Of a stretch of DNA of 64,000 nucleotides, positions 34,857-43,378 are shown one piece after another. A program made the translations under genes and the position numbers. The first letter of the stretch is position 1. The number at the start of each line of letters is the position of its first letter. Source of the stretch: MedAcidi-G1 sp000817085 (GTDB taxonomy: Bacteria; Actinomycetota; Acidimicrobiia; Acidimicrobiales; MedAcidi-G1); NCBI GenBank assembly GCA_045568635.1, contig JBJLAO010000001.1, positions 186,001 to 250,000 on the forward strand, written 5' to 3'. The notes under the pieces are model-generated. The model did no database searches. It was not told where the DNA came from and saw nothing but the letters and a program-made list of their open reading frames with translations.

Positions 34857-35789
34857 TTATTTTAAACCTCTTACAAATGGTCTCGCCAAAGAGCCCGGTG
34901 GTCTAACGCGACGTGCAAAAGCAGTCATGGCGATGATTGTTACCAAAAATGGTAACGAGCTCATAAGTTCTGAATTTAACTGATAACCCAACCCTGGAAG
35001 AGTCAAACGGAAAGATAGCACAGAACCGAAAAGTAAACACCCTAAAATTGTTCCACGTAAAGTCCAACCACCAAAAATTACAGCCACGAGAGCTATAAAT
35101 CCTCTACCTGCAACTATCCCATCATCAAATCTTCCCACTTGACCTAGAAGCAAGTAAGCACCACCCATTCCCGAACATAAACCTGCGTAATAGATAGACT
35201 CCCTACGTCTTTTGTTTACATCGATGCCACTTACATCTGCTGCTTGAGGATTTTCTCCTACTGCTCTCACTTCCAACCCCCAACGGGTTCTATATACAAG
35301 CCACCATGTAAAAGGAACCAACAAATAAAGAAGCAAGAAAGGCCAGGGCTGTCCGAAAAGGGCATCACCTATGAGAGGTATTTCTTTTAGTATGGGTATC
35401 TCTAACTTCGATACCACCTTGGATGAAGGTTTCCATTCGGCATACAGGAAGCTAGTTACTCCAAGAAATAAAATATTTAAAGTAAGTCCTACTACGAATT
35501 GATCAGCTGTCAAGCGATGGCTCATTTGTGCCTGGACTAATGACACAAGTAGTCCTGCGATCATTCCCATAATAATTCCTACTAAGGCATTTTCTGTCCA
35601 GTGGTAACCCATCGCTCCTGCAAATGCTCCAGTGAGGATCATCGCTTCAATAGAAATATTGAGAGTTCCGGAGCGTTCAGCAACCCATTCGCCTACAGCA
35701 GCAAAGACTAATACGGCTGCAAATCTTGTTGCAGCTGTATAAGCAGTCTCAGTAGACAGAACATCCCAAATTGCTTCAAAAAAGCCCAT
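34857..35789 (-). CDS. ABC transporter permease, BMP/nucleoside type (second subunit)
   Basis: A 310-residue inner-membrane permease with about eight to ten helices, BPD_transp_2 fold, resembling YufQ/NupC-type subunits of nucleoside (basic membrane protein) importers. Supporting segments are GTLNISIEAMILTGAFAGA and DVSGIDVNKRRRESIYYAG. It pairs with the permease at 35791 (1-bp gap). The nearest well-studied systems import purine nucleosides, but substrates vary. Confidence 0.87.
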   Translation of the reverse strand: MGFFEAIWDVLSTETAYTAATRFAAVLVFAAVGEWVAERSGTLNISIEAMILTGAFAGAMGYHWTENALVGIIMGMIAGLLVSLVQAQMSHRLTADQFVVGLTLNILFLGVTSFLYAEWKPSSKVVSKLEIPILKEIPLIGDALFGQPWPFLLLYLLVPFTWWLVYRTRWGLEVRAVGENPQAADVSGIDVNKRRRESIYYAGLCSGMGGAYLLLGQVGRFDDGIVAGRGFIALVAVIFGGWTLRGTILGCLLFGSVLSFRLTLPGLGYQLNSELMSSLPFLVTIIAMTAFARRVRPPGSLARPFVRGLK

Positions 35790-35790
35790 G

Positions 35791-36897
35791 CTATGTTCTG
35801 CTTTCTACTTGAGCTAGAGCTCTACGACGATTTCTTATAAACAAAATCGCTGGTGGTACGAGAAGAGCTAGAACAAGAAGACCTTGTACAACATCAGTTA
35901 CTCTTCTCTCTACGCCTGTGGCTGCTAGGAAACTTGAACCTGTTCTAAGACCCGCGAAAATAAGCGCTACTGGTATGATTGCCATCACTTTTTCACGAGC
36001 GACCAAAGCCACTAAAAGGCCAGTCCAACCAAGATTAACTGTGAAGCCTGTAACAAGCCGGTATTTTGCGAAATCACCGCTCGCTAGCATCATCGCACCT
36101 GCAAGACCTGCAAAACCGCCGGATGCACACATAGCCGTAAGCCCCTGCTTAACTTCGCTAATCCCGAATCTTTGACCAACTCGCCTGTTTTCTCCAACAA
36201 CATTTAGCTTGAATCCAATAATCGTTTGAGATAAAACCCACGTAGTAAAAATAATTATTAACAATGCGAGTATCACACTAAGTGAAAAATTATTTCCAAA
36301 AATTTCAATTCTTGGAAGTCGTGAATCTGGATCCAGTTGTCTACCCACCAAAGCTCTGTTACCAAAAGCAGCATCGGGATCCAGCAGTAGCCACGTATTT
36401 TTTAGTCCATATCCAACTAAATTTGCTGCAACCGTAACCAACAGAAGTGTGGTTAACACCTCCGGCACATTACGCCAGTACCTTAAGGCACCCGCTAAAC
36501 CTGACCAAAAAGCTCCACCCACAAAACCGCCGATAATAATCAGGCAAATAACAACCGGACCTGAACCTGGCGCATGCGCCCCTACATATGCAGCAAACGC
36601 TGCCCCTACGAGCATTTGCCCCTCTTGGCCGATGTTTATGAGGCCAACTTTGGTACTAATTATTGTGCCGACGGCAACCATCGCCATAGGGACTGCTGAA
36701 CCAAGCGTTTTGCCCCATCTTCCTGGTTTTCTTAAACTGCCATCTAAAAGTGCATTCCACACATCAGCCCAATTAGCTCCAACAGCTTCAACGATTATCG
36801 CTGATAGCAAGAGCGCCACAAAAGTGCTACATGCATACAGAAAAACTATTTCACTTCTTCTTCTCATTGAAGAGATGGCTTCGGAGATAGAAAACAA
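35791..36897 (-). CDS. ABC transporter permease, BMP/nucleoside type (first subunit)
   Basis: A 368-residue permease of the YufP/NupB type with about nine to ten helices. INIGQEGQMLVGAAFAAY is the typical BPD_transp_2 signature, and VGENRRVGQRFGISEVKQGL forms the cytoplasmic coupling region. It follows the ATPase gene by 3 bp and precedes the second permease by 1 bp. Confidence 0.87.
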   Translation of the reverse strand: MFSISEAISSMRRRSEIVFLYACSTFVALLLSAIIVEAVGANWADVWNALLDGSLRKPGRWGKTLGSAVPMAMVAVGTIISTKVGLINIGQEGQMLVGAAFAAYVGAHAPGSGPVVICLIIIGGFVGGAFWSGLAGALRYWRNVPEVLTTLLLVTVAANLVGYGLKNTWLLLDPDAAFGNRALVGRQLDPDSRLPRIEIFGNNFSLSVILALLIIIFTTWVLSQTIIGFKLNVVGENRRVGQRFGISEVKQGLTAMCASGGFAGLAGAMMLASGDFAKYRLVTGFTVNLGWTGLLVALVAREKVMAIIPVALIFAGLRTGSSFLAATGVERRVTDVVQGLLVLALLVPPAILFIRNRRRALAQVESRT

Positions 36898-36900
36898 TTC

Positions 36901-38502
36901 TTACAACTCTCCTCTGCCCATAAGCAGTCCCAAATTTTCTCTGTCTGCATCTTGACATCTCATTGAGGCAGCAAGCTTGCCTCTAAAAATTACTCCTATA
37001 CGGTCTGATAAAGACAATATTTCATCAAGTTCACTTGAAATCAAAAGAACACCTACCCCAGAATCAGCCAAACTGCGTAACTGTCTAGTCATATACTCAA
37101 TCGCTCCTACATCCAGACCTCTAGTAGGTTGAGAAGCGACTAATACAATCGGCTTGTCGCTCGTTTCTCTTGCAAGCACAACTCTCTGTTGATTTCCACC
37201 AGACAGGGACCAGAGTGGAGCGTTTGGACCTGTGCAGTTAATTTCAAATTTCTCAATTAAGTCTTTGGCTCTTACATCTCTCTTTTGTTTATTTAAAAAA
37301 CCATGGTTATAACCCTCTTCTAGGTTCGAGAGGAGAAGATTTTCAGAAACTGACATACCCAAAATTACTCCTGAATCATGTCGATCTTCAGGAATTACAG
37401 CGACCCCTTTTTTGGCCAATTGCCCAAACCGGTTAGGAGGAATTTTTATACCATTAAGAAGAACACTCCCTGAAGAAACTCTTTTCAATCCTGATAGAAC
37501 TTCCACTAAGGAACTCTGTCCATTTCCTTCAACACCCGCAATACCAAATATCTCTCCTTGTCTAACACCTAGACTAAAATCATTTAATTCTCTGACCCCC
37601 AAAGTGGAAGAAGTCGTAATTCCTTGCAATTCCAGAAGGAATTCTTCTTTTATTTTTTCACTTTCGTCACCTGGCTCAGATTTAACTTTTATCGCAGAAT
37701 CTTTACTCGAGTTACCTAAACCGGAATAACTTAAGCCAACTTCTCTTCCAACCATTGAACGAGCGAGTGAATTAGCATCCGTATCTTTTGTCAAACAACG
37801 ATCTATAACCGCACCATTCCGCATTATTGTGATTCGATCTGTTGCATGCAAAATTTCTGACAATCTGTGACTAACCAAAGCCACCGCTCGGTTCTCCTCA
37901 CCTACTACTTTGCGCAAAGAGTCAAATAGCTGCTCAGACTCTTCAGGAGTTAGAACAGAGGTAGGTTCATCCAGAATCAGCACACTCGGATCTCGTCTCA
38001 AACACTTAAGAAGTTCGACTCTCTGACGCATCCCAACCGGTAGATCTTCGACACGATCGTCAGGGTTAACGTCTAACCCATACTCATGGCTTAATTCTGC
38101 TACCCGATCTCTGATTCTACTTTTATCTAATCGACTGTTATCCCCAAGCGCAACGTTCTCCCAGACAGTCAAAGCTTCAACCAAACTAAAATGTTGATGA
38201 ACCATCCCAATGCCCAAATCGGCAGCATCCAGTGGGTCTCGAATTGTTACCGGCTTACCGTCAACTGCGATTGATCCCTTGTCTGGTAAAACAAGCCCAA
38301 TGAGCATTTTCATGAGAGTTGATTTGCCAGCTCCGTTTTCTCCGAGAACCCCATGTATTTCACCTCGAACAAGTTCAATGTCCACTTCATCACAGGCTCT
38401 AACCGAACCATATGTTTTAGAAAGTTTTTCTGCTGTTACAGCCGGCGGGGGCCCCGTAAGAACGGAGCCCCCGCTGGTTGAACTATTGGCTAGCTCATTC
38501 AA
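36901..38502 (-). CDS. ABC transporter ATPase with two nucleotide-binding domains (YufO/NupA-like)
   Basis: A 533-residue duplicated ATPase of the sugar/nucleoside importer class. NBD1 has Walker A GENGAGKS at 54-61, LPVGMRQRVELLK and Walker B ILDEPTS. NBD2 has a degenerate Walker A (GVEGNGQSS, near 330), a canonical LSGGNQQRV signature (near 440) and a replaced Walker B end (LVASQPTRGLD). This asymmetry is normal in the family. It energises the two downstream permeases. Confidence 0.92.
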   Translation of the reverse strand: MNELANSSTSGGSVLTGPPPAVTAEKLSKTYGSVRACDEVDIELVRGEIHGVLGENGAGKSTLMKMLIGLVLPDKGSIAVDGKPVTIRDPLDAADLGIGMVHQHFSLVEALTVWENVALGDNSRLDKSRIRDRVAELSHEYGLDVNPDDRVEDLPVGMRQRVELLKCLRRDPSVLILDEPTSVLTPEESEQLFDSLRKVVGEENRAVALVSHRLSEILHATDRITIMRNGAVIDRCLTKDTDANSLARSMVGREVGLSYSGLGNSSKDSAIKVKSEPGDESEKIKEEFLLELQGITTSSTLGVRELNDFSLGVRQGEIFGIAGVEGNGQSSLVEVLSGLKRVSSGSVLLNGIKIPPNRFGQLAKKGVAVIPEDRHDSGVILGMSVSENLLLSNLEEGYNHGFLNKQKRDVRAKDLIEKFEINCTGPNAPLWSLSGGNQQRVVLARETSDKPIVLVASQPTRGLDVGAIEYMTRQLRSLADSGVGVLLISSELDEILSLSDRIGVIFRGKLAASMRCQDADRENLGLLMGRGEL

Positions 38503-38505
38503 GAA

Positions 38506-41500
38506 TTAGCCTCCGTAAGCTTGACCCTTAATTGCTCCAAAGTCTCCTGCATACATTCCAGAAGCAACATTTGCATAGATATCATCCATTGCTTGTTGTT
38601 GTTCATCTGTTGGGTCACATATTAACCCACCTGGTTCTGGATCCACACCGACTTTAAATGTCTTAGTCTCGCCTTCTTTAACCTCACCATTTAATATCTG
38701 AGGGAAAATCGCTCTGATGTAATCGCCGCCATCAAAACGAGAAGCGACAGAATAAGCAAGATCATCGCGCGCACACACATTGGATGCACCAGCACTACTT
38801 ACAGGAATACCTGCCTCGTTCGCTAGTTGCACTACAGGCTCATGAGCCCCACCCAAATATGGAAGAACGAATCCAATTCCATCACCGAGTGCCGTGTTGA
38901 AGGCTTCAGTAGCGTTTGGAACACTATTAAAGTCATATGGGAAGTCTCCCGTCGGATAGTAAGAAACCTCAAAACTTTCGTTCACAGCTTGAATTCCCAT
39001 TGTGAATGAAAGTAAGAATTCCTTTTCAAAGTTGAGGTCGCAACAACCAAGCATTGCAGCAGTCGATCCACCATTCTCTTCGAGGATTAATCCCGCTGCA
39101 TATCCGGTTGTGTAACCAACTTCAGCTCCGTCATCAAGACTCTGTGCAAGACCTGGCAACGTAGCAAATCCGGCACCACAGTTGCAGTACCAAAAGATAT
39201 CTGAATACTCTTCTGTCAGATCTGGAAGAGGTTCGGCAATTTCACTGGCGCCAACGATAATTATATCTACTCCTTGATCAGCAAGATTTGTAAGCTCATC
39301 TGCGGCGTTAGCAGGTTGAATCTCATCAATTATTATTGGTGAAGACCAACCTTTATCGTTTGAAAGTTTAATAGCGGCATCAACAACAGCCTGGTAATAA
39401 GCCCCATCATCTGCAGGACCTGCAGCAGCAACGCCAATTGTGATGTTTCCATCACCATTTGCATCAAACTCAGCTAACACTTCTTCAGCACTTGCGGCTG
39501 AGCGTGAATACGGTCCGTTTGCTACTCGGGCTTGTATATCACCCACGTTTATGATCTTGCCTCCGAATTCACCAAGATCCCATGCGTCTCCAGTCCACTT
39601 AACGAATGTAAGTGTCTTTTTGCAGACTGATGGGTATTCCACAGTGTTATTCGTACAAGTAGTTGGTCCTTGACCAACAACGTGCTGATTCTCTAATCCA
39701 GCAAAAGCTGCGATTATAGATGCATGATCATCAATATCTTGACCTGATTCCAACATGTCTGTGAAGACCTGATAGGCAAGCGCTCCCGCTCCGTATCCAA
39801 CTCTCAAGAAGCTTGACACAGGCGCTGTACGCAATGGGCTTGAATCCAACAATTCTTCACGTTGTCCAAGTTCCCAAGCGGAATAAGCGTCGTACAAGTC
39901 AGGACGTTCTGCAATGTAACTCTGATGCTCGAAATAACTATTCGCAGCAGCAGGGTTAGCTAATACTGATTCATCAACACATGAACCTGAAGAAACTACT
40001 GCAGTTTCAAGGCCCGCTGCGCTAATAGCATTAAGCATTTCATTACAGTCAGAAGCCTGCATACCGAAGAAGACTGCTCTGTCTTCAACAGGTGAACCTT
40101 CAAACCATTCAGCCATTGCCTGAATATTTGCATCATTATCAGTTGGATCACCAGAAGCATCTGGGAAACCCTTCCAATCAAGCTCATACTCAGTTCCTAG
40201 CTGATTCCAGAAACGCTCTTCTGTATCTGCGAAACATTCAAGACCTGGACCAGTACCGGCATAAAGCACAGCAATCTTCTTATAGCCCATCTCTTCAACC
40301 GTGTAAGTTGCAGCACCTGGGAAGGCAACTGGGCAACCACCATAAACAGAGTAACCATTACCTTCAACGGTGAAGTCCGCTACGAAGATTGGCACTGTCT
40401 GAATAGTTGGAATGCCTGCGCCTAAGAAGGTTGGCCACAGAGCCGGTGTGAAGAACTCAATACCATTGATATTCAAATGAGGCATTGTCTGTCCTATTTC
40501 ATTACCACAGTTAATAGCGGCCGCAGGATCAAACCCGTGGACACAAACCTGGAAGTCAATTGGACGTCCACCAATACCACCAAAAGTGTTATTGATCTGA
40601 TCAACAGCAATCTCAAACCCTTCACGAATCTCAGGGAAAGACCCAATTGGATCACCCTCAAGGTTCGCCATCGTCATAACGATTGGATCCATTGAATCAT
40701 CAGCAGCACCCGCAGGGTTCTGAATAGCACTCTGCCAAGCTTCCGCCCCATGACCATGAACCGCATCATCGGCAACAGCCTCATCACTACCAGCAACTTC
40801 ATCGCTAGCAGCGATTTCTGGTCCTTCGATTGTTTCTGGTGTGTCACCGGCAGCTAGAGAAGCAGAAGCTGAAGCGATCCAATCATTAACATGATCAGCA
40901 TTCTCAGACATCCATCCTGAAGCAAGCTCAATAACGTGAGCCTGTGAACCATCACCAGCATCCTGATCAACTTGCAAGAAAGCAATATCAAGAATTGAAG
41001 GCTTAATTAGTGGGAACAAATGACGCAAGAACGGAGTCTCATTGAGACGATCTGTACGCATTGAAACCTGAATATCTGCAGGTTCCCAACCTAACTGACA
41101 AGGCTGTGTACACATAGAAGCATCAAAGCCTGTGAAACCTTCTCCCTGAGCGTGAGAAGCTCCACCTTCTTTGCCGAGAGGGTTGGACGCATCCAACGGA
41201 GTCTCGACTGAAAGCCAAAGAACATTCTCACCAGGAACAAGAACAGTCACATAAGACGTAGGAGTCCATGTGTAAAGAATTCCAGGCTCACCGTTATTTA
41301 CACGGTCGACCATCTCTGCATACAGAGCGTCGTAACCAGCCTTGGTCTCTTCCATGTTGTCCCACGGAGTTGATCCATTACCAAAAGCGATCTGATTCTC
41401 AATGATGTCATCACAAGTCCAGTTCTCTGGGCAACCAAGGATCTCTCCCTTACCGTTACCATCAGAATCCAACTGAGACCATAAAGCCTCGTCACTGTTT

Positions 41501-42054
41501 ATCTGATCAATAGTTGAAACATTGTTCTCTTCAGCCCATGACTTAGTAACCAAGAATCCCTGAACACCAGAATCCTGGAACAAACCAGGAACAGCTTCTA
41601 CGTGATCAGCAACAAGCGATCCATCGGACAATTGATTCTCAAACCATGAGAAGTGACCCGGATACCAAGAGTTAGCCCAGAAATCGCATGAACCCTCAGC
41701 CATAGCTGTGAATGCATTCGATGGTCCAAGCTCGATCTCAGCCGGATCAGAAACCTCAAAACCAGCAGTCTGCAAAATCTGACGCACAATCTCGGCCTGG
41801 ATATAACCAGAAGCCCAGTCAGCACGACACATAGTCAACGAAACACCCTCACCGGGTAAAGAATCGTCAGCAGGTGCAGCAGCTGGAGCGGCAGTTGTTG
41901 CCGCAGGCGCAGCAGTAGTAGCAACAGCAGCAGAACCGCTATCCGAACTACTTGCACCATCATCACCGTCAGACCCACAAGCCCCGGCAATCAATCCAAG
42001 CGCCAAAACAGCAGACAAAATCCGCCAGCCCCGACGCCTAATAAGCGTTTCCAT
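38506..42054 (-). CDS. Lipoprotein with three fused ABC solute-binding domains (ProX-like, LIV-type, BMP-type)
   Basis: An approximately 1182-residue secreted lipoprotein. A signal peptide ends in LIAGAC (likely lipid-modified Cys26), followed by a Ser/Thr/Ala-rich spacer. Numbering from a possible earlier ATG at 42072, residues 76-400 resemble glycine-betaine/proline binding proteins (ProX/OpuAC), 462-850 resemble branched-chain-amino-acid/urea-type periplasmic proteins, and 876-1188 resemble BMP-type nucleoside binding proteins. A calcium-loop-like DANGDGNIT joins the last two. Only the BMP part matches the permeases and ATPase encoded downstream. The start at 42054 has GGAGGGGG upstream. 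I know of no named protein with this three-domain order. Confidence 0.85.
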   Translation of the reverse strand: METLIRRRGWRILSAVLALGLIAGACGSDGDDGASSSDSGSAAVATTAAPAATTAAPAAAPADDSLPGEGVSLTMCRADWASGYIQAEIVRQILQTAGFEVSDPAEIELGPSNAFTAMAEGSCDFWANSWYPGHFSWFENQLSDGSLVADHVEAVPGLFQDSGVQGFLVTKSWAEENNVSTIDQINSDEALWSQLDSDGNGKGEILGCPENWTCDDIIENQIAFGNGSTPWDNMEETKAGYDALYAEMVDRVNNGEPGILYTWTPTSYVTVLVPGENVLWLSVETPLDASNPLGKEGGASHAQGEGFTGFDASMCTQPCQLGWEPADIQVSMRTDRLNETPFLRHLFPLIKPSILDIAFLQVDQDAGDGSQAHVIELASGWMSENADHVNDWIASASASLAAGDTPETIEGPEIAASDEVAGSDEAVADDAVHGHGAEAWQSAIQNPAGAADDSMDPIVMTMANLEGDPIGSFPEIREGFEIAVDQINNTFGGIGGRPIDFQVCVHGFDPAAAINCGNEIGQTMPHLNINGIEFFTPALWPTFLGAGIPTIQTVPIFVADFTVEGNGYSVYGGCPVAFPGAATYTVEEMGYKKIAVLYAGTGPGLECFADTEERFWNQLGTEYELDWKGFPDASGDPTDNDANIQAMAEWFEGSPVEDRAVFFGMQASDCNEMLNAISAAGLETAVVSSGSCVDESVLANPAAANSYFEHQSYIAERPDLYDAYSAWELGQREELLDSSPLRTAPVSSFLRVGYGAGALAYQVFTDMLESGQDIDDHASIIAAFAGLENQHVVGQGPTTCTNNTVEYPSVCKKTLTFVKWTGDAWDLGEFGGKIINVGDIQARVANGPYSRSAASAEEVLAEFDANGDGNITIGVAAAGPADDGAYYQAVVDAAIKLSNDKGWSSPIIIDEIQPANAADELTNLADQGVDIIIVGASEIAEPLPDLTEEYSDIFWYCNCGAGFATLPGLAQSLDDGAEVGYTTGYAAGLILEENGGSTAAMLGCCDLNFEKEFLLSFTMGIQAVNESFEVSYYPTGDFPYDFNSVPNATEAFNTALGDGIGFVLPYLGGAHEPVVQLANEAGIPVSSAGASNVCARDDLAYSVASRFDGGDYIRAIFPQILNGEVKEGETKTFKVGVDPEPGGLICDPTDEQQQAMDDIYANVASGMYAGDFGAIKGQAYGG

Positions 42055-42089
42055 TAAGAAAGCCCCCTCCATTAGTTAACAAATCCAAC

Positions 42090-42106
42090 GGTCTAACGGT
42101 CAGACC
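42090..42106 (-). promoter_or_regulatory. Predicted GntR operator, site B, with promoter for the ABC/catabolic operon
   Basis: GGTCTAACGGTCAGACC matches site C at 15 of 17 positions. Just upstream (minus strand) are a possible -35 TTGGGT (42143-42148) and -10 TATGGT (42120-42125) spaced 17 nt, so the operator sits just after the -10, near the transcription start. It precedes a nine-gene run from the triple binding protein to the TauE gene. Confidence 0.68.
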
Positions 42107-42211
42107 ATCTGGTAATCACACCATACAAGCAATATTTCTACCACCCAAATCCAAAAGGGTTATTGGAAATAAAAAATTCATGAAGAACGTGGATTCAAGA
42201 CTCTTTGTGCT

Positions 42212-43378
42212 TTAAAGCCCTGGCCAATGTTTTTTGTAACGTTGAACTAACCATTTATTGAACTGGATATGGCTTTCTTCTTGCCATGAATACTTACCTC
42301 GAGGAGCAAAACGAGATTTCAAGCCATTTTGAACCTTAGTAGTTGCATCTTGATCCTGATTGATAAAAACTTGCACACCAGCATCACTGGCCTCAAAAAG
42401 TTCATCGAATAAGGGATGCTCTAATGCAGTTGGGTGAAAAAGATAACCGATTTCCACATCTATAGTTCCTGCTGTAACCGGATTAATAATGAAAAAGAAA
42501 GCTTGGTCAGGAGCAGTTCCAACACATAGGTTAGGCGGCACAAGAGCAAATGTTGACCTCCAACGCTCTTCTTCAGTCAATTCAGGGTAAACAGGGAAGA
42601 GGGCCTTGTGTGTAGGGTTAAAACCTCCGTCGATATGCACGTAACCACTTTCACGAAAAATGACATTACTGCTGTCTTCCCAAGGAACCGGAAAACTGCT
42701 CATATCGCTGGGACAAAAATCCTGAACATACTGATGTAAACGATTTGCATGGTAGCCGTCGTTGAAATTCTCAAACATGATCTTCCAATTCCAAGGCAGT
42801 GATTCTAAGGTGAAAGTCCCTGGGCATACAGCTTCATCTAATTTGTAATTCTCTAAGTAAGAGTCGTATCTTTTAAGCGTTGGTGATAAAGGTTCAGCTT
42901 CAGGGTTTAGATTTACGAAAATAAAACCTTGCCATATCTCAACTTGAACATTTGGCAGACCCCATTCCGATTTATTGAAATCCTTTGTCTTCTCCATCGC
43001 AGGAGCGCCTAAAAGACGCCCATCAAGGTCATAAATCCAATGATGGTAGGGGCACTTAAATTTTGAATTATTTCCAGAACCCTCACAAATTTGCATAGCG
43101 CGATGCTGGCAAACCGCTGAAAAAACCCGAATCTGTTGATCCTTTCCCCTTGCAATAATAAGGGGTTCACCGTTTACAGTTTTCGTAAACCAATCCCCTG
43201 GGTCTGGTACAGAACTTGCCAAACCCACGCAAAGCCACTCCTGATCAAAAATTGACTTTCGTTCAAAATCTAAAAATTCTTCAGAAGTATAAATCTCAGG
43301 TGGAAGAGTTTGCGAGTCATCAAAACTTGAAATTGAAATTTCAAAAGATTTTAGAAACTCATTCGTCAGTATTGTCAT
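42212..43378 (-). CDS. Rieske oxygenase alpha subunit, choline monooxygenase/GbcA-like (second)
   Basis: A 388-residue oxygenase. The Rieske site is CQH (Cys90, His92) and CPYH (Cys109, His112); iron-site histidines are His210 and His215 in ENFNDGYHANRLH. It is paralogous to the 23274 gene (shared GGFNPTHKALFP and FVNLNP patterns) but has a shorter Rieske spacer. It is last in the operon starting at 50165 and overlaps the ligase gene by 20 bp. Substrate unknown; a hydrophilic amine or aromatic acid is possible. Confidence 0.86.
   Translation of the reverse strand: MTILTNEFLKSFEISISSFDDSQTLPPEIYTSEEFLDFERKSIFDQEWLCVGLASSVPDPGDWFTKTVNGEPLIIARGKDQQIRVFSAVCQHRAMQICEGSGNNSKFKCPYHHWIYDLDGRLLGAPAMEKTKDFNKSEWGLPNVQVEIWQGFIFVNLNPEAEPLSPTLKRYDSYLENYKLDEAVCPGTFTLESLPWNWKIMFENFNDGYHANRLHQYVQDFCPSDMSSFPVPWEDSSNVIFRESGYVHIDGGFNPTHKALFPVYPELTEEERWRSTFALVPPNLCVGTAPDQAFFFIINPVTAGTIDVEIGYLFHPTALEHPLFDELFEASDAGVQVFINQDQDATTKVQNGLKSRFAPRGKYSWQEESHIQFNKWLVQRYKKHWPGL

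Noticed and set aside
38506..42054. Triple binding protein as three separate genes
   Set aside because: No stop codon, RBS-preceded start or frame change was seen between the three regions; they form one continuous frame.
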